From NCBI GenBank assembly GCA_038503075.1, contig JBCAML010000009.1:62001-126000 (forward strand): a stretch of 64,000 nt of DNA, read 5' to 3'. How positions within the stretch are numbered: the first letter of the stretch is position 1; each line of letters begins with the position of its first letter. Origin of the DNA: Gyromitra esculenta (taxonomy: Eukaryota; Ascomycota; Pezizomycetes; Pezizales; Discinaceae). Both the position numbers and the translations under genes were made by a program. Positions 19,729 through 30,006 of this stretch are shown here, piece by piece. The notes under the pieces were generated by a model. It was not told the origin of the DNA. It made no database searches and worked only from the letters and a program-made list of their open reading frames with translations.

Positions 19729-20712
19729 ATGGCTGAGCAGCCAACACCCGTCTACAAGCTCGAGCCTGTGCCCAACGCAGGCCTTGGAATGGTCGCAGCA
19801 AAGCCCATCCCACGGGGCACTCTGATCGTCTCCGAGCCCCCTCTGTTCACTCTCCTAGCCGCCTCTTCCGAGCCAAGCGCCCTTGCCGCCTCGATCGACT
19901 CGAAAATCCAAGCCCTGTCAGAGGACCAGAAACAGACCTTCTATTCGCTCGAGAACGCGTACCCAGAAGCACACCCCGGCGCCCGCGGGATCATCAAGAC
20001 CAATGCTCACGCATTGGGCGCCGACACACCGGAATGCGGCATCTTCCCGATATGCTCGCGGTTCAACCACAGCTGCGCAAACAATGCGAGCTACTACTAC
20101 AATCCCACGACCGGGGAAGAGAATATCTACTCGGTGGGCGACATCAAGGCCGGGGATGAAATCACCGTCACCTACGTCGGCGAAAGAGCTCTCTGCCAAA
20201 CCCGCGACGACCGCCAACGGCTGCTGCTGCACGGGTTCAATTTCAAGTGCCGGTGCAAGCTGTGCGGCGCACCGCCAGAGGTGATCGCGGCCAGCGACAG
20301 GAGGAGGGCGGAGATTGGGCATCTGGACTCCATTATCGGGGGTGGAATGATCGCTGTTACTGATCCGGCGAAATCGCTGAGCTTCTCGAGGCGGATGCTG
20401 CTGCTGTATTCGCAGGAGGGTGTCAGCGGCATGTCCCTGTACACCGTCTTTAGCGATGCCCTGCAGTTCTGCGTTCTTCATGGGGACATGGCTCGTGGTA
20501 GCGCTTTTGCTTCTTTGGCTGTCGACGTGATGACTGCGTGTCAGGGTGAAAATGCTCCGGATCTTAAAACGATCAAACGTTATGTAAAACACCCAGAGAG
20601 CTACCAACTGCCTAGTTTCGGAAGGTCGAGAAAATGGGCGACGAACAAGAAATCTGCACGGGTACCCGGAACGGACGGATTTGAAGAATGGCTGTGGAGT
20701 CGGGCAGGATAG
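19729..20712 (+). CDS. SET-domain protein (SMYD-like fungal type)
   Basis: A single-exon frame of 327 residues. The start at 19729 is chosen because the domain begins soon after, although the frame stays open upstream to 19531. Hallmarks of a SET methyltransferase are visible: GLGMVAAKPIPRGTLIVSE at the beginning, SRFNHSCANNASYYYN carrying the NHSC cofactor motif, GDEITVTYVG near the catalytic tyrosine, and a Cys-rich post-SET segment (FKCRCKLCG). The substrate could be a histone or another protein; the sequence does not say. No MYND finger is seen, so it belongs to the SET-only fungal group. The region is GC-richer than its neighbours, as expected for real coding sequence. Confidence 0.85.
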   Translation: MAEQPTPVYKLEPVPNAGLGMVAAKPIPRGTLIVSEPPLFTLLAASSEPSALAASIDSKIQALSEDQKQTFYSLENAYPEAHPGARGIIKTNAHALGADTPECGIFPICSRFNHSCANNASYYYNPTTGEENIYSVGDIKAGDEITVTYVGERALCQTRDDRQRLLLHGFNFKCRCKLCGAPPEVIAASDRRRAEIGHLDSIIGGGMIAVTDPAKSLSFSRRMLLLYSQEGVSGMSLYTVFSDALQFCVLHGDMARGSAFASLAVDVMTACQGENAPDLKTIKRYVKHPESYQLPSFGRSRKWATNKKSARVPGTDGFEEWLWSRAG

Positions 20713-21216
20713 ATATTTTACCAGTACAGTGTAACTTTGGCTTTCCCTATATATTTTTGGGCTAAAGATTGTTACTGTGAAAATGGCTGATGGGACAGAA
20801 GGGTTTCACGACTGATAAAGAAGTATTCGGATCCTATTTCTGTGTCCTGTTGTTGTACATGGTGGTACAGGTGGTTGTTACAATAGCTTTTGTGCATCTT
20901 GACTGTAGCATTAGGGTTTCCAATGTGCTACTCTGCGACGAGTTGAAGTTGGCTGGACAACTTCAATCCAACTCCAATACCCACCGTTCGTCCGGCTATG
21001 GGAGGGATATCTTATAACTCCATTAAGAAAAGGAAGAACTTCCACCACCGCAAATATCACGACCGAGTGAGATTATATGAATTTATCCAGCTGACTAAGA
21101 TGGTGCAAACCAAAATGCGTATATGCCCACGATCAACGAAGACTGACCGAGATGAGACTGTTTTATGGTATCAGACACCCTTTATCCCCATCTAGTCCTT
21201 CTCTTCGAATGGAACA
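20713..21216. other. Convergent 3' intergenic spacer
   Basis: A spacer between the ends of the SET gene (plus strand) and the next gene (minus strand). I see no further structure apart from short frames without support. Confidence 0.5.
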
Positions 21217-22615
21217 TCACTTGATACCCAGCAACCGCTCCGCTACCCCTCTCATTCCACCTCCCACCCTCCCTACCAAAACCCCCTGCCTAGCCCAGAA
21301 GCCCACTCCAGCCTCCCTCGGCTCTATCCACACAAAGCACACCCCATCGTTCCGTTCCCAGTCCTCTCTGTCCAGGACGACTATAAACCGCTTGTTCTTG
21401 CTCCAGTTGTATCTCATCTGAAATGCCGTCGCGCCGAACCCGTACTCTGGGAAGCGTCGGCGCTGTGGAGATTCAGCGTACGAGGAGATATACCCAGCTT
21501 CACGGGGGTGAGCGGTGCTGTGCGCAAGGCAGTCCTTAAGAGAGAGAAACTGGGGTGCTATTTCAAGGCGAACGTCTGGGAGCAACGCTCCCTTCTCCTC
21601 CGGGTCAGTATCCGCTCGGAACACCGGGGGCAAATGCATGAGAAGATGGGCGAGGAAACTGCGGCCAATATTGGTGCGGCCATCAGCGGTAAGAGGGGAA
21701 GGCGTGTCAAAGGCCGGATAGATGGTGTAGATGAACATGGGGTCGCCTCCCTTGCCTGGCGGTCGGGGAGACATCTGCAAGACGATGCTGCCAGACTGTG
21801 TTTCGGACTGTACGATATGTGCTCCAGCGAGAATGTCAGGCTTCTCTGGGGCGATTGGCACCTCTGCATTATGCCCTCCATCTGATTCGGATTCGACCTG
21901 TACATTGAGCTCTTGCACCGTTTCCCAGTCCCACATCCCCGCTGCCCCCCACACGTCCTTGAGATCGAGGTTCGGGGATGCGGCGATGGACATCCTTTCA
22001 ATCTGCAACTCCATCTGCTCCGTGATCGAATACTCTTCGTCCATGTTCCTGTCCAAGATCCGTCTCTCGGCCAGCTCTCGAGTATCAAACCACACGGCCA
22101 ACGGCCCCTGTGTCTCCCCATCATTGTCGCTGACCCTCTGATGCTAATCCACTCGGTCGATCACGACGATAAACCCATCGGCCTTCGACCCGATCACACG
22201 TTTGTTGGCGTAGCTCTCCACAATTTTCCCAGGCAGCGCTCCATCGCCTGCCCGCTCCTGCTGCTTCCGCCATTTCCGCTCACGGCGTTGGTGCTCCACG
22301 CACGCCCACACGTCCGTCTGCTGCTCGTAGACATCCAGCCGCCACGCCCCGCCGTCGTCTCCAAAGAGATCGTGCGGCCAGCGCACGGCCAGCGCGCCAT
22401 CGTCAAGATCCACGGTAGTGTAAACTTGGAACGAAAACGTGGGCTGCTTGGACGCGTCGTTGCCCCACAGGCTATGGGCGGGGCGACCGGCGTGGTCGGT
22501 GAAGGAGATGGTGGTTAGTGGGACTCTTTGGCGGGGCCTTTAAGGGAAGATGTCAGGCTGGCGTTTGGGGGAGCTGAGAGGTGGAGGGTGGGTAGCAGAT
22601 ACAAGGAACTTACAT
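21217..22615 (-). CDS. Unrecognised protein, with in-frame TAG or crypt intron
   Basis: On the minus strand one frame runs from 22537 down to 21217, interrupted only by a TAG at 22144-22146. The flanking frames are in the same phase and look like one protein. The start appears to be an ATG split by an intron: AT at 22615-22614, a GTAAGT donor at 22613, an AAAG acceptor ending at 22538, and the G at 22537. This gives a protein starting MPRQRVPL. A 45-nt GT-AG segment (22158 down to about 22114, GTGGAT...CACAG) would remove the TAG in phase, giving about 425 residues. Otherwise the TAG is a nonsense mutation. Visible features are a Trp-rich segment, a basic stretch (EHQRRERKWRKQQ) and a C-terminus with VLDREDWERND. 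I do not recognise the family. Confidence 0.6.
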
Positions 22616-23705
22616 GGTCAATTACCTGCACCAGAAGACATCAGATATGCGAATGCTGCCAGGGCAGAGCATGCACAGGCTGTAGCGATTGGCTTCCACA
22701 CGGCAGTCTCTAGAGTCCAGTAGAAATGCTGACCCTGTGTGGCGGTGGCTCAACGCAGAGTAGAGCAGTATGCAGCTTAGCCAAAGCCGAACCAGATGAT
22801 TCCGACCTGGTCAGTTATCTAGCAGTACTCTAGACCTCAGCAGACCCGGCCCCGCTACCCAGCAGGGCTGTAGAACAATGCTCCGCATCCTGGGCATCGA
22901 CAACTTCGAGCCAGGTGAAATGCTGGCATTGGGTTAGGGTTCCCGTTCCTGGAGGGTGGCCAAGTTTTACTGCCCATAACCCTCCAGGACAGGGGGTACT
23001 ACCCTACATAGCAATCGTAGTGGATATGAATGGGTCTGGCTGCCATCTACTGTATGTGAAGTATATGTATATACGTTGGTGGGGAGGTGCACAGCAGTGG
23101 GAAGCGTGCGAATGTGGGTACGTGATAGACCCAATCACTCAATTGCCACCATATGAGTAGAACCCCTATATACTCAAACCGAACCTGACGAAAACGCAAA
23201 ATTGAAATAAAGAAAAAGCCGTTTTCCATCCTGCGCGAAAACAGCAACCAACCACAAGATAGTAATACCCTCATTTACAGCTCCCTAGCCCTCACCACCC
23301 ATCGTAAACACCGTATGCAATCCTCTTGTGGCCTCTAAAGTCTTTCGCATACTTGTCACTTAGAAAATCGCCCTTGAGTCTGCCACTCCCATCGCAGACA
23401 AAGCACTAGTCGGGAAATTACTTTTCTAAGAATCTTACCAATCCCAGTGCTTACACAGCTACGCCGTCCCCTTCACCTCTGCCACGATACCTAGCTCTCA
23501 CTTGTTGTCCATTGGTCATACTTACAAGTTCGAGCCCCGCGGCACCTAAGCTACGAAAGGCTTGTTCTGTAGAGGGTGTAATCCCTGATTCGTCAAAAGT
23601 TTTTTCTGATGGTGCTGGTTTTGAGTTTGCTCCTCTCAATATGGATTCTAGTGGTAGTCCTATCGCTCTGTCAACCCTGTCTGAAATCTGCAGCTCTATT
23701 AGTCT
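22616..23705. other. Intergenic
   Basis: No gene is supported. It holds the upstream region of the minus-strand gene ending at 22615 and the 3' side of the CorA-like gene. Small frames on both strands have no family resemblance. Confidence 0.5.
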
Positions 23706-24920
23706 CTAGTTGCGAAGAGAGTGGGGGTGACTGGCATCAATATATTTGAAAAGTATCCAGACGATTACCACCAGGACCATAACGGGAACTGTAACGGCAA
23801 TGTACCATGCCCAACTCGGATGGGATTGTAGTATGTCCACGTTCATTGAAAATAACCCCTGCTGACATCAGCCGAGTCATCATTAAACATGGTCAGTGCA
23901 GGGTAAAATTACTGTAACAAAGGACAATGGAAGAAAAATAATCTTCGATAGCGTCAGCACGCGAATCTTTCCGATAAGTCAGATCGGATTACGGCTTACT
24001 GTGATCCAGCTTAGCCTCTTCATGCTCATTGCCATGCTGTTGGAGTCCTTTGCCATGCTGTTGGACGCTTTGGCCATCTCGATAGACATTAACGCCATCT
24101 TGAGCGAAATTCCAGACATTTCGATTGATCTCCTAGCCTCAAATATAGAAACCAAGTTAAATTCCTACACGGTATCAGTATTGACTAACTGCTGGTATTT
24201 CACCAACCCTAAGTACTCACGAGTTCGATCATTTCCTTTGTCTCTCTTTGTAAATTAGATATTGCACTGCTGCACTCATCTTCCATAGCCTTAATCTTCC
24301 TCGACAATCTCTTGATTGCTTCCAGTTCTCCAATGTCTCTGCTAATACTACTCGTAGTATTTTCCGATATAATTCTTCCTGCACCAAGCTCCCCAACTTC
24401 TTCTACTGTGTTCTCCGGGCCTAATAGTTCTGTGTACAAGACATCATGTCGCTTAAAGTCATCTAAGATTTTGTTTGACTTCGATAGATGCTTCTGCAAG
24501 TGTTCCCGAAACTTATTCCACTGCTGATAATCATTCAGCAGCCAACTAATTGTTTCACGATCATTCCCTGCATTTTTCAATTGAGCTTCGCGCTACGTAG
24601 ATTGAGGCGCCTCGGCAGCGCACCCGCTGTAAGCTCACAGTCAAATATAAACTCACAAAACATATGGACGAACTCACTCTATTGACCAAGTGTGACCAGG
24701 CACTTGAAAAAAGATCTAACCAAGTCTGATGAACATCGTCAAGAAACAAGGTAACGAACTCGGCTCCATGGCTAGGGACCGTAAAATACTGCAAGTTCAG
24801 CGATCCTCGGAAGTGCACCGATCGTAAAAATGACCCGCTGTTCTTATTGGGAGCTTCGCTTGGTTCCATCATTATCCAAGATATTTCAATCTCTCGAGAT
24901 TTAGTCTTGAATGCCCCCAT
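23706..24920 (-). CDS. CorA-like Mg2+ transporter family protein
   Basis: Five exons on the minus strand: 24920-24678, 24592-24221, 24164-24000, 23942-23913 and 23858-23706 (about 320 residues). The order of landmarks is that of fungal CorA-like proteins: SVHFRGSLN, a coiled region with LFLDDVHQTWLDLFSSAW, then MSMKRLSWIT, IIFLPLSFVT and GLFSMNVD, a second hydrophobic segment (WYIAVTVPVMVLVVIVWIL), and a short tail. Canonical CorA carries a Gly-Met-Asn signature at the pore mouth. Here it reads Ser-Met-Asn, as in many fungal relatives, so magnesium selectivity is uncertain. The 30-nt micro-exon (23942-23913) is supported because it exactly rebuilds the first transmembrane segment. The start at 24920 is tentative; the family is usually longer at the N-terminus. 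Confidence 0.8.
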
Positions 24921-25298
24921 TGATGTGTGAATACGATTATTCTAGGCAACCGGTTTCACCACTGTCTCATGCAGCAGCAAAGAAAAGCATATGTAGCCGA
25001 CTAATACTGCCTCTATCGAAGACTTAGAGAAATGCTCGGATGAAACTAGGACAGGCATGTATTTTTTTCAGGCTTCAATGATAATATCTCAGAGTAATTT
25101 GGAAGCCTGGGCGCGAACTCTGACTCGCTCGACAGCGACAGCCACTGATCACGATTCGGTTTGCTATTAACAATGAGCCATGCCCATTCAACCGATTTTG
25201 CATGGCGTGGACAACATCTCCCGAGATATGAGCAGGGATGGACGGAAGACTTAACGGATCCTGTATTTCTGCTATCAAGGGCCGCGCTTCACTAGGTA

Positions 25299-25811
25299 CA
25301 GTCCCTAGTCAGAAGTGTTCGTGATGCGGTTTCAGTGCTCAGACCTCTTTAAAATCTCAAAATGCTGTCAACTTTAGAAATTTGTGAAAAAACAAGAACA
25401 AATATCCAAGACTCCCGGAGTAAATTTCAAATCATACACATCTATTTAAATTTTAACAAATTTTACCCAAGAGTTTATCTCTTGTGCTTGTTTTTTAATA
25501 AAATTTTAAACATCACCGAAAATTACTAAAAATTACCGCCGAGACTGATTTCCTCCTAGCAACTGGGGCCAAAGCACACTACATGAAACTTTAAAAGCTT
25601 GCCTAAATATTAATACACAAGGAAGAAATTTACCTAGGGCTGAATTTGGTAGCTAGAATGCTCAATATGTTTTTAAAATTTAAATGGGAATTTTATCTTT
25701 TTTTCTTGATTTATAGTAAAATTTTAAACCTATACACCGGTTTGCCAAGCTAGCTGCATGGTGGATTCCGCCATCTGAAACCGCATCACGAACACTTCTG
25801 ACTAGGGACTG
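25299..25811. mobile_element. 513-bp MITE with perfect 37-bp inverted repeats
   Basis: The termini 25299-25335 and 25775-25811 are perfect inverted repeats, beginning CAGTCCCTAGTC and ending GACTAGGGACTG. They are flanked by TA on both sides (25297-25298 and 25812-25813), the target-site duplication of Tc1/mariner and pogo/Fot1 elements. The interior is AT-rich and codes for nothing, so this is a non-autonomous copy. The right end lies only 14 bp from the stop codon of the ankyrin gene at 25826. Confidence 0.93.
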
Positions 25812-25825
25812 TAAGTATAGTAATT

Positions 25826-27043
25826 TTATAGAGTGTCTATATCAAATACACACCGTATTAGACAGATCGATGGGAAATGCCATTCTGCGGCCCACAAATC
25901 TTCTATTACGACATTATCGCGACCGACTAGCTGAATCGATTTCGATTGGGTTCCAGCCCCTCGTAGAATAAATATGCCCATTTCAGCATCCTGCCCGTTC
26001 TCGGCTGAAACCTCACTGGGCTCTCGCAGTACTTCGAGACATTTTTCTAAAATTAAACCACTAGTATCTGCGCCTTTCTGGAGTAGAAGCTCTAAAATGC
26101 CGCCGAATCCACTTTTGAGTGCTGCCTCCAAAGGAGTTTCGCCCGCATTGTCCTTGATATCCATGCGGGCCCCTTTCTTCATGAGTAGCCTCAGAGCACG
26201 ATGTTTCCTTTGCCTGACAGCGATATGCAGTGGTGTAGATCCCGAATAATCTCGCACATTTAGGTTGAACGAGGGTATCGCTATGAGTAAATTTAATACC
26301 TCAATGTCTTGTCTCCTGCAAGCGTCATGAAAGATAGTGCGTCCAGATTCGTTTTTTTGGTATAGATCGGCACCAGCTTTGATGAGGAGGCTTAACAGCC
26401 CCAGATAACCCTTTGCTATAGCAGTCCATAATGCTGTTTTCCCATGTCGTGATGGGGGTGCATTGACGTCGGCCTTAGAGTCGATCAATAGTTTCACCAC
26501 TTCCAGATGGCCGCCTTCTGCAGCCGCTTGTAAGGCCGTCATCCCATAATCTGTTGACGAAGGCGCATTGACGTCGGCCTTAGAGTCGATCAATAGTTTC
26601 ACCACATCCAGATGGCCGCCCTCTGCAGCCGCCTGCAGCGCTGTCCTTCCATACGATAGTGCCGGGAGCGCGTTAGGATCGGCCTTTGAATCGATCAATA
26701 GTTTTACCACTTCCAAATACCCACCCTCTGCTGCTGCCTGTAGGGCGACTCTTCTAAGCTCGCTCGGTGGGACTAGATAGGTTTCCTTTACACACAATAC
26801 AGTGAAGTATTCCCCATCGGTATCCAACACTTCCGCGTTCCCGTTGTTGAACTTTCCTAGCGGCGGTGGATAGCGAGCACTAATATCTGCGCCAGCCTCA
26901 AGGAGATCCGCTACCGTCGGATATTTTCCTGTACCAGCTGCTAGTACCAGTTGAGCGCCTGATGGAACATTTCCCCTATGACCCAGGGTACTTTCGGTCG
27001 AAGTCATGGTCTCGTTCGTCGTAACGGTATCAGGAGGGGACAA
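25826..27043 (-). CDS. Ankyrin-repeat protein
   Basis: A single-exon minus-strand frame of 405 residues. After about 25 polar residues it is made of ankyrin repeats to about residue 340: GAQLVLAAGTGKYPTVADLL, then three very similar repeats containing TALQAAAEGGHLEVVKLLID, then more diverged ones (TIFHDACRRQ, TPLHIAVRQRK, TPLEAALKSG). The C-terminal 70 residues are not ankyrin. There is no membrane segment, so it is probably a soluble protein-protein adaptor; the partner is unknown. The start at 27043 is the first ATG of the frame, with another at about residue 13. A MITE sits just past the stop codon and may supply the 3' end of the transcript. Confidence 0.85.
   Translation of the reverse strand: MSPPDTVTTNETMTSTESTLGHRGNVPSGAQLVLAAGTGKYPTVADLLEAGADISARYPPPLGKFNNGNAEVLDTDGEYFTVLCVKETYLVPPSELRRVALQAAAEGGYLEVVKLLIDSKADPNALPALSYGRTALQAAAEGGHLDVVKLLIDSKADVNAPSSTDYGMTALQAAAEGGHLEVVKLLIDSKADVNAPPSRHGKTALWTAIAKGYLGLLSLLIKAGADLYQKNESGRTIFHDACRRQDIEVLNLLIAIPSFNLNVRDYSGSTPLHIAVRQRKHRALRLLMKKGARMDIKDNAGETPLEAALKSGFGGILELLLQKGADTSGLILEKCLEVLREPSEVSAENGQDAEMGIFILRGAGTQSKSIQLVGRDNVVIEDLWAAEWHFPSICLIRCVFDIDTL
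26460..26760 (-). repeat. Near-identical 105-bp ankyrin repeat units
   Basis: Three successive ankyrin units with a period of about 105 bp lie at about 26460-26565, 26566-26670 and 26671-26760. The first two share almost identical DNA (GTCGGCCTTAGAGTCGATCA in both), while the third differs at many third positions. This pattern suggests recent unit duplication or gene conversion inside the gene. Confidence 0.85.
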
Positions 27044-27432
27044 GTGTCGATATAGATGTGGCAGTGAAGATACTTCGTAGTCAAGTTTTAAGTTCGGAAT
27101 GTCAAATTTTTATCGCGGCTGTATATTTGAAGTAGCGTGTGTCTGTCTAGATTTAATTGGAGTGGTGGTGAGGTGTATAGTAGACGAACATGGTGATACG
27201 GGAGACAGGGGAGTTAGACGGCATAACCCCTGACGCCACCTGGCAACAGGAGGCGCAGAATAGGTATCCTCATCCGGCAGTGGTGGACATGCCCAATCGA
27301 GGAACGCAATCGAGCAGATTCCCAGACCTCGAAGAGCTGTCTGGAGTCCTGCTTGGGGTTCAGAAAGGTGTTCAATCATACAAGGAGAGTGACAATAGAA
27401 GACGTTGCTTAAAGAGAGAAGAAGGAAAAGTA
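27044..27432. other. Upstream region of the ankyrin gene
   Basis: The probable promoter and 5' leader of the minus-strand ankyrin gene. Overlapping frames at 27110-27379 (minus) and 27190-27459 (plus) are mirror shadows without support. Confidence 0.45.
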
Positions 27433-27670
27433 ATACGGGGGTCGGGGAAAGTCTGGTGACAGGTGGCGGTGCAGCTCTTTTCCGGGGGGCTCAAACTCGC
27501 TTGAATTTCATAGCTCTGCTAACTAACTGACTTACCCAACGTTTAATGTGTAGAATTTACTACCTCTTACCATTTTTATTAGGCCTCTCGGAGAGTTGTG
27601 GAGTGCGAAGAAAAACCAGCAGTCCTTGCTTGCACCGCCACCTGTCATCAGACTTTCTCCAACCCCGGTA
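27433..27670. mobile_element. 238-bp MITE, copy A
   Basis: Inverted ends of about 40 bp: the left end reads ATACGGGGGTCGGGGAAAG and the right end is the complement of CTACCGGGGTTGGAGAAAG. Both continue into the shared core AGGTGGCGGTGC. TA is present at 27431-27432 and 27671-27672. The interior shares a GGGGCTCAAACTCGCTTGAAT segment with the copy at 29198. No coding potential. Confidence 0.85.
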
Positions 27671-27672
27671 GT

Positions 27673-27910
27673 ACTACGGGTGCCGGGGTAAGTCTGTCAC
27701 TAGGTGGCAGTGCAGCCCTTCTCTTGAGGGACCTAAGCTTGCCTGAATCTCTAAATCTTACCAAATAACGTAGAATGATACCTAGTGCATAGCATCCTTC
27801 ACTTATTAGAAGCCCTATCAGGGCTTGCTGAGAGCTGTGGACTGAGAGGAAAGGTTGTTTTCTTTTATTCGCACCGCCACCTGGTGACAGACTTATCCCG
27901 ACACCCGTAG
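27673..27910. mobile_element. 238-bp MITE, copy B, abutting copy A
   Basis: Same family and same 238-bp length as copy A. The left end is CTACGGGTGCCGGGGTAAG and the right end is the complement of CTACGGGTGTCGGGATAAG. The TA at 27671-27672 is shared with the end of copy A, and another TA lies at 27911-27912. Interior similarity to copy A is moderate, so the two are not a fresh tandem duplication. Confidence 0.88.
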
Positions 27911-27950
27911 TACAACAAAAGGGGAAAGCCATTCACTTGTCCCATAGTTA

Positions 27951-28059
27951 GACTGTTAAAAAATGCTGGCCCCCTGTATGGCTGTGGCTTAGCTTAGTGT
28001 CAACTGAAATCTACTCAATGAAAGTGATTCCCTTGACAGGGGGGTCAGCTTTAACAGTC
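27951..28059. mobile_element. 109-bp MITE of a different family
   Basis: Terminal inverted repeats GACTGTTAAA at the left and TTTAACAGTC at the right, with subterminal GGCCCCCTG / CAGGGGGGTC. Flanked by TA (27949-27950 and 28060-28061). The flanks TCCCATAGT and CTATGGGA extend the symmetry. Too short to code. Confidence 0.8.
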
Positions 28060-29197
28060 TATGGGATATACCCGTTTTCCAACTCTTCGATGACAAACGT
28101 ATGACTCATTGCGCGAAAACCGACAGAAACACAGAGAGCAAGAAACAAACATAACAACCAGGCACCCATGTACCGAACCAACCAAAGAAACATCCGTCCA
28201 TGAAAGCTCCCAGCGCTCTGGGTAAAAAAAGGCTATTGGTCCGAGAAAACCCAAGAGTATTCCGGTCATTACCATCGTACACAGCTCTCACTGGCTCTAC
28301 AAAAATTAAACTACAAATTTATAACCCTTTTAGGTTCGCAAATGGTTAGATTCACTGATAGTGGTGACAATAGCAATCGGGCGTTTGACACCTAGGATTT
28401 TTATATTCCAATCTCAACTATATCTGTGTTTGGCCTCTTAACGGCCTTGCCCTCTATGCTGTCTCAGCCCGGCCCCGTTCGTTATTTCTGAGATTATACG
28501 GTATATAACATGGCATTGGCTCCCCAATAGCATGGGGCGGACCTTCGCGCATTGAAAATTTCCAGCCTTGCATTGCCCGCATATGAATGACGTAGGCGTA
28601 GGTACTCTAATTCGTGGAGACTACCGTATTCCAGAACTGCTGCAGGTGTCCAATAGGGAGGTTTTGCACAAGATCCCTAAGCCCCGGGTGCAAGGCGAAT
28701 TGAAATCGAAAGAGTGGGGGGCAGCTAGGCACTGCGTTCAACGGAAAGCTGAAGTGGAGAGGGAGATCTTATAAGCTCGAGACTGCCCTTCACAGCTATC
28801 CATCACCTGGTGATAGTTGACATGTATGCTGGAGTTTAGCGGGCGCGCGGACAAAGACGCCTTGGATGGGCACCAGTGCGGGCGGCGTTCGAAGGCGGGC
28901 ATGGGTGTATGGCGGAAGCCAGCGGGGAAGAGTGTGCGGAGAGGTTGGGGGGGATATATCGACAACCTCGGTTCCAAGTCTTCATCCCCTAAGTCTCGTT
29001 TTGATGACTCAGCACCTCGTCTGGTGCAGATATCTTACTGAGTTTATTCACTACCACGTTTACTGGTAGCATTTTTGGTGATTAGAAACCGCGAGCTCGC
29101 CTACGATCTGTTAGGTTCGAGGCTAAGCCCGAGCCCCAGAGTTTGGTTCGAGACAATTCTTCCCGGATACCACATGCAGAACCTGAAAATGCATAGT
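28060..29197. other. Intergenic between MITEs
   Basis: No supported gene. The segment 28817-29000 is G-rich on the plus strand and gives overlapping frames on several phases, none with a family match. Confidence 0.45.
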
Positions 29198-29458
29198 CTA
29201 GGTTGGGGTATCTAGTTGGCTGGATCTAGCTATATCAGCTTACTATTTAGTCAATCTAATGCGCAGCTCTTTTTTTGTGGGGCTCAAACTCACTTAAATT
29301 ACATGCAAACTAGCTTTATTCAATGTTTAATACATAGCATTCGCCACTTCTTGCAGTACCATTTTATTAGGCCTCTCGAGGAGCTGTTGGGTGGGAAGAA
29401 AGACTGACGGCCCTTGCTTGCACCGCCACCTGTCATCAGACTTACCCTATACCCATAG
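29198..29458. mobile_element. Degenerate third copy of the 238-bp MITE family
   Basis: The right end (CACCGCCACCTGTCATCAGA then CTTACCC...CCATAG) and an internal GGGGCTCAAACTCACTTAAAT match copies A and B. The left end (CTAGGTTGGGGTA) is eroded, and the right flanking TA has become TG. It is therefore older than the other two copies. Confidence 0.75.
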
Positions 29459-30006
29459 TGCCAGTACTCCACAATACTCCACGCATGGTGGAACAGCCCA
29501 CGGGGATACACGAGACATTGTCTTGCCCTACATAACATAAGGCCACTCGAAGTCTCACTTCGGCAGTTAGCCGAGACCTTTAAACATCCACACAGAGCAA
29601 ATCTCATTGGTCGTGAAGCCCGATTCCATAGCTGTAAATGCATGTACTTGTTGTAAATACTTTTCCTACATAGGTCCCTCTACATTTGCAGAAGTATCTA
29701 ACCAATACCTTCCACCTATAAGGATTGATAATATAGCCGCGACTGCCCAAGAACCGAATGCAAATAATCTACAAAATCGTTCAATTGATCAAAAAGAAAG
29801 AAAGCTAGAAAATCATATGCTAAGCTACAGTTACTCCTAGCTAGTTATCCCAAAACTCTCACCCTCTCCCTCCCGCGCCAATATATTTCCCACCCATGAC
29901 CAGAAAGTCGCCATGGCGAAATATTTCAAACCGATAGCCCTATGAACTCCTTACTCGATCGTCAGCGTTAGAGTTGACAGTAGAGGATATTCACGCTGGT
30001 CTCTTA
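29459..30006. other. Intergenic 3' spacer of the HNH gene
   Basis: No supported gene. The frame at 29607-29840 is AT-rich and without resemblance to any family. Confidence 0.45.

Noticed and set aside
19918..20607. 229-residue minus-strand frame
   Set aside because: Antisense to the SET-domain gene, with no family features of its own.
21508..22518. Plus-strand frames of up to 201 residues
   Set aside because: They lie opposite the minus-strand gene 21217-22615, which has the better continuous frame and a splice-supported start.
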